64,000 bases of DNA from Paucibacter sp. DJ2R-2. Its GTDB lineage: Bacteria; Pseudomonadota; Gammaproteobacteria; Burkholderiales; Burkholderiaceae_C. Positions within the stretch are counted from its first letter, which is position 1; each line of letters opens with the position of its first letter. The position numbers were made by a program, and so were the translations under genes. The notes beneath the pieces are model-generated. The model ran no database searches. It was not told the origin of the DNA and saw only the letters and a program-made list of their open reading frames with translations. The stretch spans positions 452,865 through 516,864 of the forward strand of contig NZ_JAJIRT010000002.1 of assembly GCF_025717675.1 (NCBI RefSeq), read 5' to 3'. Of this stretch, positions 54,769-63,062 are shown one piece after another.

Positions 54769-57700
54769 TCAGTAGCGGTAATTGACGGGGCTCAGCTGAT
54801 CGCAGCGCAAGCCTTTGAGCTGCACCAGCGGCCGGCTCTTCTGGAAGCCCGAAGTGCCCTTGGCGTCGATGCCGACCAGGGCATTGCTGCTGACATTGGT
54901 GCAGACGATGTGGCCTTGGGCAAAAGGGTCGGCCAGGTTCAGACCCAGGCTTTGCAGCAGGGCGCGTACATCGAGCAGGTCATCGGCGGGGTTGAAATCA
55001 GTGATCACATCGCCGGCATCGGTCATGCTGGTGTAAACGAACTGGTCGCGGCCGCCACCGCCGGTCAAGGTGTCGGCACCGGGGCCGCCTTCGATGATGT
55101 CGTCACCGGCCGTGCCCACCAAGTTGTCGCGGCCGGCCGTGCCCTTGATGGCCTTGTACAGGTTCAGGCCCAGGACCATGGGGTCGTGGTCGCTGGAGCG
55201 GTAGGGTTCGGCGCTGTAATAGCCGGCCGGGTTGAACTCGGTGTTGTAGTCGATGACGGTGGGCTCGTCGGCATTGATGTGCCAGGAGGTGGCGCCGCTG
55301 ACCTTGGGCACGATGGACGCGCTGCCGAAGCCATGATCCAAGCGGCCGGCAAAACCGTCGAAGACGTAGGAGTAGTCCTCGGGGTCGATGCGACCGACCA
55401 GGTCGACGATGGCGCCGCCCTGGGTCAGGATCTCGATCGGGTCTTCCTTGGCATAGGCATTGAAGTCACCAAGCAGGATCACGTCCTGCGTACCGGCCGC
55501 CGCCTGGACCTGGCTGACAAAGACCTTGAGGCGCTGCGCCTGCTGCTGGCGGGTGGCGTTGTAGCAGCCTTGCAGATCGTTTTGGTCGGCGTCGGTGCCC
55601 GAGGCACCGCTGCAGCTCTTGGACTTCAGATGGTTGACCAGCACCGCAAAATGCTCGCCATTGGCGGCGCGGAAGCCTTGCGCCAGGGTCGGGCGGTTGT
55701 TGACCGGGTCGGTGTCGGACAGCGGCGCGCCCACCGGGCTCAGCTTGGCCGGCTTGTAAATCATGGCCACACGGATGGCGTCGTCGCCGGTGTCGCCCGG
55801 CAGGGCCACGGAGGCATAGGTTCCGGCGCCGAGCACGGCGTTCAGGCCGTCCACCAGGTTCTGCACGGCCACCTGGCCGTTGTTCTGGATCTCCATCAGG
55901 CCGACGACATCGGCATTGAGCGTGCTCAGCGAAGCGACGATCTTGGCCTTCTGGCGGGTGAACTCATTGAGGTTGTCGGCGCCACGGCAATTGGCGGCCG
56001 AGCTGGCACCGCCCAGGCTGCAACCCTGGCCAGTCTGGCCCGAGGCCGTCTGGCCGTTGGTGAAGGTGGTGAAGAAGTTCAGCACATTGGCGCTGGCGAT
56101 GCGCACATTGCCGCCCACGGCCGGCGCGGTCTGCGGGCGCGGGTTGCTGCGCTGGAACTGCGGCGTGCCCACCGGCTGCAGGCGGTACATGGAGGCACCG
56201 GTGGCATTGCTGGTGGCGGGGCCGAAGTCGATCACGCCGGTCAGCGACTCGATGGTGTCACCGGCGCGCACCGTGTTGTCCTGGCCCATGAAGGGCACGG
56301 GGTTGGGGTTTTGCACCAGGGTGTTGTCATCCAGGATGATGGCTCGGGCCAAGTTGGCCTGGTAGAGCGCCTGGGCATCCGGGCCGGGGCGCAGGATGTT
56401 GGTCGGGTTGAGCAAGCGGCCGCCGGCGGCCAGGGTCAGCTGGCCGTAGCGGCCGAGGAAGTAGTTCTGCTGCACGGTGATAGGGCCGCTCAGCGTGACC
56501 AGCATGCCTTCATAGGCCTCGAGCGCGCCATTGGGCAAGGTGGCCAGGTTGACGGCCGTGGGCTCGATCTGGTGGCCGCTGCTCAGCACCGTCAAGCCGC
56601 TGATGTTTTTCAGCTGGGTGATGGTGCCCTGGCCGGCAGTGAACTCGGTGACCACGCCGCTGAGCTGCAGCTTCTGGCCCACGGCCACGATGGGCGCGGT
56701 GCTGGTGAAGACGAAGATACCGTCCGAGGTGGCGGGGTTGCCGTCGCCCAGCGGGTCTTGCAGGTAGAAGCCGGTGGGGCTCAGGTAGGTGACCACGCCG
56801 CCGGTGCTGACGGTCTGGTTCAGCAGCGGGCTGCTGGCGCCACTGCCCTGGATGCTGTAGATCGGCGTCAGGCCGGCCACATTGACCTTGAAGCTGCAAA
56901 CAGCCGTCTGCGCCTCGTTGTTGGCCCACTGCAGATTGAGGCTGTAGCTGCCGCCGCCGACCGAGGCATCCACCTCGACCTCGGCCGTGGCCACGCCGCC
57001 ATCGGCCTCCGCCGGGGTGAAGGCGCCCAGGGTGATGCCGGCAGGCCAGTTGCCCGAGATGGAACGGGCGTTGACGATGCTGTCGGCGTCGCTGGCCGTC
57101 ACATTGAAGCGGCTGGTCTGGCCGGCCGTGGCCGAGCTGTCGGGGCAGACCGGCACGATGGGCTGGTCGCCCGGCACGCCGCCGCCGCAGACGTTCGCCG
57201 GCGTGGCCGAGTTGCGCAGCAGCGGGCTGCCGATGTCGAAGTCCTGGCTGTTGTTGTTGTCGTCCTTGCAGCCGGCGCTCTTGCGCAGGGCCGAGCTGGT
57301 GTTGCTGAGCGCTGGCGTGGGCGCAGTCTCGAAACCATTGGCGCCGCCGTAGCCGACCAGGTCGATGTAGCTGCTGGCGGCCGGATTGGCGCCGCTCAGG
57401 GCGGTGCTGTTGGCCACCAGGGCGATCTTGCCGGCGCTGGCGCTGAGGTTCAGGGTGCCGGTGCCGTCTTGCGTGCTGATGTCGGCGCCGAGGCTGCCGC
57501 CCGTGCCCTGGCGGATCAGCAGGTAGCGGCCCGGCTGCAGCACGGTGTTGCTCAGATTGCTCAGGGCCGAAACGCTCCAGTTGCCGGTGCCCGTGGCGCT
57601 GGCGTACTGCAGCGAGTAGCCGGCCAGGTTGACCGGCTGACTGCCAGCATTGAAGAGTTCGACATAGTCGTGCTTGAAGCTGGGGCTGCCCGTGGTGGCA

Positions 57701-57807
57701 CCACCACCGCCGTAGACCTGGCTGATGACCAGACCATTGCTCGACGCCAGGGCCAGCGGGGCGGCGAACGCAGTGGCCAGCAGGCCGACGAGGGTGTTCA
57801 GTTTCAT
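54769..57807 (-). CDS. ExeM/NucH-type extracellular endonuclease with RTX repeats
   Basis: 1012 residues with a signal peptide (VGLLATAFAAPLALAS). An N-terminal lamin-tail domain (about 22-150, LVISQVYGGGGATTG, VELFNAG) is followed by Ig/OB-like regions. An endonuclease/exonuclease/phosphatase domain spans about 565-890 (RIASANVLNFFTTF, DVVGLMEIQNNG, ILLGDFNAYAKEDP, SDHDPMVLGL), with metal-binding Glu, Asp and His. The RTX-like calcium repeats GTAGDDIIEGGPGADTLTGG lie near 920. This is the ExeM/NucH family, which degrades extracellular DNA. The C-terminus beyond about 950 is unique. Promoter side faces the 368-bp gap to 58175. Confidence 0.93.
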   Translation of the reverse strand: MKLNTLVGLLATAFAAPLALASSNGLVISQVYGGGGATTGSPSFKHDYVELFNAGSQPVNLAGYSLQYASATGTGNWSVSALSNLSNTVLQPGRYLLIRQGTGGSLGADISTQDGTGTLNLSASAGKIALVANSTALSGANPAASSYIDLVGYGGANGFETAPTPALSNTSSALRKSAGCKDDNNNSQDFDIGSPLLRNSATPANVCGGGVPGDQPIVPVCPDSSATAGQTSRFNVTASDADSIVNARSISGNWPAGITLGAFTPAEADGGVATAEVEVDASVGGGSYSLNLQWANNEAQTAVCSFKVNVAGLTPIYSIQGSGASSPLLNQTVSTGGVVTYLSPTGFYLQDPLGDGNPATSDGIFVFTSTAPIVAVGQKLQLSGVVTEFTAGQGTITQLKNISGLTVLSSGHQIEPTAVNLATLPNGALEAYEGMLVTLSGPITVQQNYFLGRYGQLTLAAGGRLLNPTNILRPGPDAQALYQANLARAIILDDNTLVQNPNPVPFMGQDNTVRAGDTIESLTGVIDFGPATSNATGASMYRLQPVGTPQFQRSNPRPQTAPAVGGNVRIASANVLNFFTTFTNGQTASGQTGQGCSLGGASSAANCRGADNLNEFTRQKAKIVASLSTLNADVVGLMEIQNNGQVAVQNLVDGLNAVLGAGTYASVALPGDTGDDAIRVAMIYKPAKLSPVGAPLSDTDPVNNRPTLAQGFRAANGEHFAVLVNHLKSKSCSGASGTDADQNDLQGCYNATRQQQAQRLKVFVSQVQAAAGTQDVILLGDFNAYAKEDPIEILTQGGAIVDLVGRIDPEDYSYVFDGFAGRLDHGFGSASIVPKVSGATSWHINADEPTVIDYNTEFNPAGYYSAEPYRSSDHDPMVLGLNLYKAIKGTAGRDNLVGTAGDDIIEGGPGADTLTGGGGRDQFVYTSMTDAGDVITDFNPADDLLDVRALLQSLGLNLADPFAQGHIVCTNVSSNALVGIDAKGTSGFQKSRPLVQLKGLRCDQLSPVNYRY

Positions 57808-58175
57808 GAGGACTCCGACATGAAAAGAAAAATGGGATCAAGGGAGGGGGAAAGCGGGGTGGCGAACGACACAGCATCCCCGGCGCCCATGCCGCAAACA
57901 AACGTTTGCCAGTGCAGTCTTTGGCCAATTCAAGCCGGACGCAATAGATGCTAGTGCGGATAGATGACAACTTGAGACACCCGAAACGCGGGGGCTGCGA
58001 GGGCAGGCGCTCACGGGTCTGAGGGCCAGTCCGGGCTGCTGACAAAGCCGGGCGAGCGCGCCTCCTAGAATCCTGTCCAGCCCAGCCAGCCTCGGACGGC
58101 GCGCCAGCCCTCCGCTGAAGTGTGCGCCGCCCCTGCCGGCCGCGGCCCGAACTCGCCAACCTCGCTCCCTTCCCC
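57808..58175. other. 368-bp divergent intergenic region without a gene
   Basis: It separates the nuclease (minus) from the ABC exporter (plus). It contains a perfect inverted repeat GCAAAC-AAAC-GTTTGC at 57894-57909, a candidate operator, and a TAGAAT box at 58066-58071 which lacks a well-spaced -35. No small ORF with a good ribosome-binding site was seen. Confidence 0.5.
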
Positions 58176-59963
58176 ATGACCTTGACCCAGATGCTCGCCG
58201 GCTTTGTGCGCCGGCATTGGCCGGCCTATGCCGGTTCGGCCCTGATGCTGGCTGGCATTGCCCTGCTGATCGTCTGGATCCCCCGCCAGGTGGGCCAGGT
58301 GGTGGACGGCCTGGTGGCCGGCCGCTTGCAAGGCACAGCCCTGCTGCACGAGCTGGCTCTGCTGGTGGGCGCGGGGGTCTGCATCTACCTGCTGCGCGTG
58401 GGCTGGCGCCTGGCCTTGTTTGCGGCCGCCTACCGCCTAGGCCAGCAGCTGCGCACCCGGCTCTATGCCCGGCTCAGCCTGCAAGGCCCGGCCTACTTTC
58501 AGGCCAAGCGCACCGGCGACCTGATGGCCCTGGCCACCAACGACATCGACGCCGTCGAAATGGCCGCCGGCGAAGCCCTGCTCGCCGCGTTTGACGGCAG
58601 CCTGACCCTGCTGCTGGTGCTCTTGATGATGACGGTGGGTGTGGACTGGCGCCTGGGTCTGGCCACCCTGATTCCTTTTCCCTTCATGGCCTTTGCCTTC
58701 TGGCGCATCTCCAACCATGTGCACCATGCCTGGCAAAGCTCCCTGTCCCAGTTCTCCGGGCTGAACCAGCATGTGCAAGAAGGCCTGAGCGGTGTGCGCA
58801 CCCTGCGCGCCCTGGGCCTGCTGCCGCGCAACACCCGCCAGTTCAGCGAGCTGGCCGCCGGCGCCGGCGAGGCCAGCTTCCAGGCCCAGCGCTGGGAGGC
58901 GGCGTTCGAGCCCGCCGTGGGCATGACCCTGAGCGCGGCCATGGCCATCGCCCTGGGCCTGGGCGGCTGGCTGGTGGCGCGCCAGGAGCTGAGCATCGGC
59001 CAGCTGACCTCCTTCACCATGTACCTGGGCCAGCTGATCTGGCCGATGTTCGCCGCCGGCTGGGTGCTGTCCTTGCTGGAGCGCGGCCGCGCGGCCTGGG
59101 ACCGCCTCGGCCCAGTGCTGGAAGCGCCGCTGAGCCTGCAGGACGAGGGCCAGGCTGATCTGCCGCCGGCGGCCACCCTGCGCTTCGAGGCAGTCAGCTT
59201 CAGCTACCCCGAGGCTCAGAAGCCGGCCCTGCAGGACATTGCGCTGGAATTGCCACCCGGCCAGACCCTGGGCCTGGTGGGACCGACCGGGTCGGGCAAG
59301 TCCACACTCTTGCGTCTGCTGCTGCGCCAGTTCGAGCCCAGCCAAGGGCAGATCACCTTTGGGGGCCAGGTCTTGCCCGCGCTGCGCCTGGCGGCGCTGC
59401 GGCGCGCCTTGGCCTGGGTGCCGCAAGAGCCCTTCCTGTTCTCGGCCCGCATCGGCGAGAACATCGCCCTGGCCCGGCCCGAGGCCAGCGCCGCCGAGGT
59501 CGAAGAAGCAGCGCGCCTGGCCGCCGTGCACGAGGACATCCTGCGCCTGCCGCAGGGCTATGCCACCGAAATCGGCGAGCGCGGTGTGACGCTCTCGGGC
59601 GGCCAGCGACAGCGGGTGGCGATTGCCCGGGCGCTGCTCCATCTCGGTGTTCCAAGCGCCGGGCCAGCCCATTCAGGAGGCATGGGGGTTCTGCTCCTGG
59701 ACGATGCGCTCTCGGCCGTGGACACCGGCACCGAAACACAGATCCTCGACCACCTGCGCGCCCAGCGCCGCCAGCGCCCCGAGCACAGCGCCATCATCGT
59801 CAGCCACCGCCTGAGCGCGGTCATGGAGGCCGATCAGATTCTGGTGCTGCGCGGCGGCCGCATCACCGAGCGCGGCAGCCACGCCGAGCTGCTCGCCCTG
59901 GGTGGCTGGTATGCCACGCAGTGGCGCTATCAACAACTGGAGGCCAGCCTTGACGCACTCTGA
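58176..59963 (+). CDS. ABC exporter half-transporter, MdlA-type
   Basis: 595 residues: an N-terminal six-segment membrane domain (about 15-300) fused to an ATPase. Walker A VGPTGSGKSTLL lies near 368, the signature LSGGQRQRVAIARALL near 474, and the Walker B LLLDDALSAVD near 505. The residue after the Walker B aspartate is Asp, not the catalytic Glu, so this half carries the degenerate ATP site, as in MdlA. It is fused head-to-tail by an overlap with the second half-transporter. The pair likely exports lipophilic or peptide substrates. ATG 58176 is chosen; an ATG at 58122 adds a Pro/Arg-rich extension. Confidence 0.92.
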   Translation: MTLTQMLAGFVRRHWPAYAGSALMLAGIALLIVWIPRQVGQVVDGLVAGRLQGTALLHELALLVGAGVCIYLLRVGWRLALFAAAYRLGQQLRTRLYARLSLQGPAYFQAKRTGDLMALATNDIDAVEMAAGEALLAAFDGSLTLLLVLLMMTVGVDWRLGLATLIPFPFMAFAFWRISNHVHHAWQSSLSQFSGLNQHVQEGLSGVRTLRALGLLPRNTRQFSELAAGAGEASFQAQRWEAAFEPAVGMTLSAAMAIALGLGGWLVARQELSIGQLTSFTMYLGQLIWPMFAAGWVLSLLERGRAAWDRLGPVLEAPLSLQDEGQADLPPAATLRFEAVSFSYPEAQKPALQDIALELPPGQTLGLVGPTGSGKSTLLRLLLRQFEPSQGQITFGGQVLPALRLAALRRALAWVPQEPFLFSARIGENIALARPEASAAEVEEAARLAAVHEDILRLPQGYATEIGERGVTLSGGQRQRVAIARALLHLGVPSAGPAHSGGMGVLLLDDALSAVDTGTETQILDHLRAQRRQRPEHSAIIVSHRLSAVMEADQILVLRGGRITERGSHAELLALGGWYATQWRYQQLEASLDAL

Positions 59964-61767
59964 CACCGCCACGGCAGGCAACGACAACAGCAACAGCAGC
60001 GCCGAAGCCAGCAAACCCGAGTCCCCCTGGGCAGCGGTCGGCCTGCTGATGGAAGCGGCCCAGCCCGAGCGGCCGCAGCTCTGGCGCGGCCTGGCCTGGC
60101 TGATCACGGCCGCCGGCCTGGAAGCGCTGGGGCCCATCCTTGGCAAGCACTACATCGACACCTATTTGCTACCCGGTCGTTTCGACGGGATGGACGTGCA
60201 GGCCATGGCCAGCCTGCTGGCTGCCCTGCTGCTGACCGGCTGGGCTGCCAGCTGGATCCGCTTTGCACAGCTCAGCCGCATGGCCGGCGTGGCGCGGCGC
60301 TCGGTGCAGCGCCTGCGCGAGCGGGTCTACAGCCATGTGCTGGCCCTGCCCATGGCCTTTTTCGACCGCGCCATCACCGGCCAGCTGGTCAGTCGCGTCA
60401 CCAACGACAGCGAGGCGGTCAACACCCTCTACCGCCAGGTCTTGTACGTGATGCTCGACTCCAGCATCGTCGTGCTCGGCTCGCTGATCGCCATGGCCTG
60501 GCTGGACTGGCGGCTGATGCTGATCGTGGCCATGCTGGTGCCGGCCATGCTGATCATCATCAGCATCTACCGCCGCCTCAGCGCGCCGGCCGTGGCGCGT
60601 GCGCGCGAGTTGCGCAGCGACATCAACGCGCAGATGGCCGAGAGCATGGCCGGCATGGCCATGCTGCAATCGGCCGGCGCTGCGCCGCGCTTCAGCGCCC
60701 GCTTCGAGGCCACCAATGCCCAGCACCGGGGCGCCCGCGTACGCGAGCTCAGCGCCAATGCCTGGCTGCTGCGCCCGGCCCTGGACCTGCTCAATGTGCT
60801 GCTGCTGGTGACCGTGATCTACGGCTTCGGCCAGCGCGATCTGAGCGGGCTGGAGGTGGGCTTGCTCTACGCCTTCCTGAGCTATATCGCCCGCGTGGTC
60901 GAGCCACTGAGCCAGATCACCTTGCAGTTCAGCCAGCTGCAGCAATCGATGATTGCCGCCGCACGCGTGCGCAGCCTGCTGCAGGAAACCGCACCGGTCA
61001 GCAGCAGCCAGCAAGCCGGCCGGCGCATCGAAGCCGGCGAGATCCGCATCGAAAGCCTGGAGTTCAGCTACCAACCTGGCCGCCCGGTGCTGGAGCGCTT
61101 GAACCTGCACTTCGAACCCGGCAGCTTTGTCGGCATCGTCGGCCACACGGGCAGCGGCAAGTCCACCCTGCTCTCCCTGCTTCTGCGCTTTTACGCCCCC
61201 CAGCAAGGCCGCATCACGATCGACGGCCAGGCCCTGGACAGCGTGCCCGACGAGGCCTTCCGCCAAGCCGTGGGCCTGGTGCCGCAAGAGCCCTATCTGA
61301 TGGCCGCCAGCGCGCGCGAGAACATCACCATGGGCCGCCCCGACATCAGCGAAACGCAGATGCGCGAGGCTGCCCGCGCCGCACGCATCGATGAATTCCT
61401 GTCCGCCCTGCCCCAGGGTTATGACACCTTGCTCGGCGAAGGCGGCGCCCGCGTTTCCACTGGCCAGAAACAGCTGATCGCCATGGCCCGCGCCCTGGCC
61501 GGCGCACCCAAGATTTTGTTCCTCGACGAAGCCACCTCCAATATCGACAGCGCGACCGAACAAATCGTCGGCGAAGCCCTGACGGCGCTGCGCGGCCACG
61601 TCACCGTGGTGGCGATTGCCCACCGCCTCTCCACCATCCGCGAAGCCGACCAGATCGTCGTACTCAACCACGGCCACCTGGTCGAACGCGGCAGCCACGG
61701 CGAGTTGATGGCGCTCGAGGGCGGGCTGTATCAGCGGTTGGTGCAGTTGCAGGATTTGAGTGAGTGA
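59950..61767 (+). CDS. ABC exporter half-transporter, MdlB-type
   Basis: 605 residues. The start is a TTG at 59950, chosen because GGAGG sits 7 nt upstream and it overlaps the partner gene's end by 14 bp; the longer frame from 59902 overlaps far more. The membrane domain is followed by an ATPase with Walker A VGHTGSGKSTLL near 397, the signature STGQKQLIAMARAL near 502 (T in place of the usual G) and Walker B ILFLDEATSNID near 522 with the catalytic Glu intact. It pairs with the MdlA-type half to make a heterodimer with one active site. Confidence 0.92.
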   Translation: MTHSDTATAGNDNSNSSAEASKPESPWAAVGLLMEAAQPERPQLWRGLAWLITAAGLEALGPILGKHYIDTYLLPGRFDGMDVQAMASLLAALLLTGWAASWIRFAQLSRMAGVARRSVQRLRERVYSHVLALPMAFFDRAITGQLVSRVTNDSEAVNTLYRQVLYVMLDSSIVVLGSLIAMAWLDWRLMLIVAMLVPAMLIIISIYRRLSAPAVARARELRSDINAQMAESMAGMAMLQSAGAAPRFSARFEATNAQHRGARVRELSANAWLLRPALDLLNVLLLVTVIYGFGQRDLSGLEVGLLYAFLSYIARVVEPLSQITLQFSQLQQSMIAAARVRSLLQETAPVSSSQQAGRRIEAGEIRIESLEFSYQPGRPVLERLNLHFEPGSFVGIVGHTGSGKSTLLSLLLRFYAPQQGRITIDGQALDSVPDEAFRQAVGLVPQEPYLMAASARENITMGRPDISETQMREAARAARIDEFLSALPQGYDTLLGEGGARVSTGQKQLIAMARALAGAPKILFLDEATSNIDSATEQIVGEALTALRGHVTVVAIAHRLSTIREADQIVVLNHGHLVERGSHGELMALEGGLYQRLVQLQDLSE

Positions 61768-61778
61768 AGCGGAGAGAA

Positions 61779-61809
61779 GTGAACGGGTGAACGGGTGAAC
61801 GGGTGAATG
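61779..61809. repeat. Short tandem repeat after the ABC operon
   Basis: Three GTGAACGG octamers followed by one GTGAATG heptamer, starting 11 bp after the stop codon at 61767. GTGAATG is also a unit of the block near 53405, and both blocks begin 11 bp after a stop codon. Confidence 0.85.
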
Positions 61810-62051
61810 TCGGCGAAATAACGCTGCGATTTGATGGCAACATAGCCACCTACGATCCAGCTGCCGACGCCCGACGAACCGACCAGGTTGTTTGTAACAA
61901 GCGCGGCTTTTGTCGTGAAAATTAATGCTGGATGAAATGCAGACAATCAGCAGGAAAAATCAATTCCGACAAGCACTTACTTGGCCATGCGTGCAACCGG
62001 TTATTGCGACGGCAGCCGTGATAAGCGGCGTTTGCCTGCGATATACAACAC

Positions 62052-62058
62052 GTTAGGC
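62052..62058 (+). other. attI-like or leftmost cassette recombination heptamer
   Basis: GTTAGGC is the RYYYAAC-complementary crossover heptamer at the left edge of the cassette array. No matching RYYYAAC partner or attC-type stem was found within about 150 bp upstream, so it looks like an attI-type simple site or a remnant attC rather than a full attC. Confidence 0.55.
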
Positions 62059-62065
62059 CTCTTTC

Positions 62066-62311
62066 ATGGTGTTCCTCATTTCCTCTCGATCCGGATATGA
62101 AAGCTTCGTCGGCCTTGGTGCCTCGGGTTGTGCGCTGTGGGTTACGGCTGGAGTTCTCTCGCCGGATGAGTTGGAAGCGCTCAGAGCTGACGGTGCCGAT
62201 GTGACAGATTTCGACTACGAGATTGCCGAGGGTGAATGGGACGCAGTCGAGTGCGCCGTTGCAACTATCAAGGAGCATCACCCAGGCGAGGTCGTGTGGG
62301 CACAAGCATGA
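62066..62311 (+). CDS. Integron cassette 1 protein, unknown
   Basis: 81 residues, acidic (ADGADVTDFDYEIAEGEWD). I recognise no family. It starts 8 bp after the GTTAGGC heptamer and ends 14 bp before the attC, the tight packing typical of gene cassettes. Base composition is markedly lower in GC than the genes to the left. Cassette span is 62053-62429. Confidence 0.75.
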   Translation: MVFLISSRSGYESFVGLGASGCALWVTAGVLSPDELEALRADGADVTDFDYEIAEGEWDAVECAVATIKEHHPGEVVWAQA

Positions 62312-62324
62312 TTACGCGCTGGAG

Positions 62325-62435
62325 GCCTAACAGGTCGCTCGAGTGGACCTACGCCAGCTGGCCGCGCTACGCTGCCTGTATATCTTCAGCTCCGCGCGGC
62401 CAGCTAGCTTCGGCCCCTCAGCTTCAACGTTAGCC
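62325..62435 (+). other. attC site 1 (cassette recombination site)
   Basis: 111 bp from R'' GCCTAAC to R' GTTAGCC. The outer arms pair (GCTCGAGTGG with CCCCTCAGC, one extra base), and the inner arms CCAGCTGGCCGCG and CGCGCGGCCAGCT form a strong stem, as needed for the folded bottom-strand attC. Confidence 0.88.
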
Positions 62436-62442
62436 GTCAACA

Positions 62443-62898
62443 ATGGATAGATTCGTCTTCTACTCAAAGCCGAAGCTCGTCGCAAGCCTGGCGCCGATGT
62501 TCGTCATTGCGGCCGCGCTGTTCTGGATTGGTCTGAAAAGCGGCGTTCTAATGATTCTTGCTGCCTCGTGGGCGCTAGTAGTTGTTGCACTTCTCCTGAA
62601 GATGAGCCCATTCGATCGACCACTGCTGGAGTTCGGTAGTGCTGAAATATCTTTCGGCCCTGGCTTGGCGACTAAGGTACCTTTGTCCAGTATCAAGTAC
62701 GCAAAGTCTGGCGGCAGCAGCCCTAACGCATGGCCAGGCAACGTCAGAGTTTTGCTGGAAATGGAGGCGCGAGTTACTGGTGGCCAACGGCATCATGATC
62801 AGAAGGTAATTCAATTGTTCTGTGTTGACGCCACGCCCGAGGACATAGCGAAGCACATTAACGCTCTCGTTGGATTGGCAGGGCGCCATGACGGCTAA
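62443..62898 (+). CDS. Integron cassette 2 protein, two-segment membrane protein
   Basis: 151 residues with two hydrophobic segments at about 12-32 and 33-55 and a soluble C-terminal domain. No family is recognised with confidence; it vaguely resembles bacterial PH-like membrane proteins (STM3941-type). The stop codon TAA lies inside the R'' heptamer GGCTAAC of the next attC, so gene and recombination site overlap. Cassette span is 62430-62997. Confidence 0.75.
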   Translation: MDRFVFYSKPKLVASLAPMFVIAAALFWIGLKSGVLMILAASWALVVVALLLKMSPFDRPLLEFGSAEISFGPGLATKVPLSSIKYAKSGGSSPNAWPGNVRVLLEMEARVTGGQRHHDQKVIQLFCVDATPEDIAKHINALVGLAGRHDG

Positions 62899-63003
62899 CC
62901 ATTCGCTCAACCGGACCCGCAACGGCATGCCGCCTTCGGGCCTCATTTCATTCTGGCCCTTCGGCGTCCTGCCGTCGCGGGCCGGGTAGCTCAAACGTTA
63001 GGC
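62893..63003 (+). other. attC site 2
   Basis: 111 bp from R'' GGCTAAC to R' GTTAGGC. Inside are CATTCGCTCAACCGGACCC on the left and GGGCCGGGTAGCTCAAAC on the right, which pair as L'' and L' arms. The flanks are nearly the same as in site 3. Confidence 0.9.
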
Positions 63004-63062
63004 CTCATAGTCTCCACTGCAGCGCCTCGCGCCTTCTCCAATACTTAGACACAGCAATCTGT

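Noticed and set aside
54712..57954. 1080-residue open frame opposite the ExeM nuclease
   Set aside because: It is a stop-free shadow produced by the high GC content of the third codon position; it has low-complexity composition, no family motifs and covers a well-supported gene.
61731..61946. Remnant of an integron integrase on the minus strand
   Set aside because: The frame has none of the tyrosine recombinase motifs and overlaps the ABC gene end; it is only an open frame.
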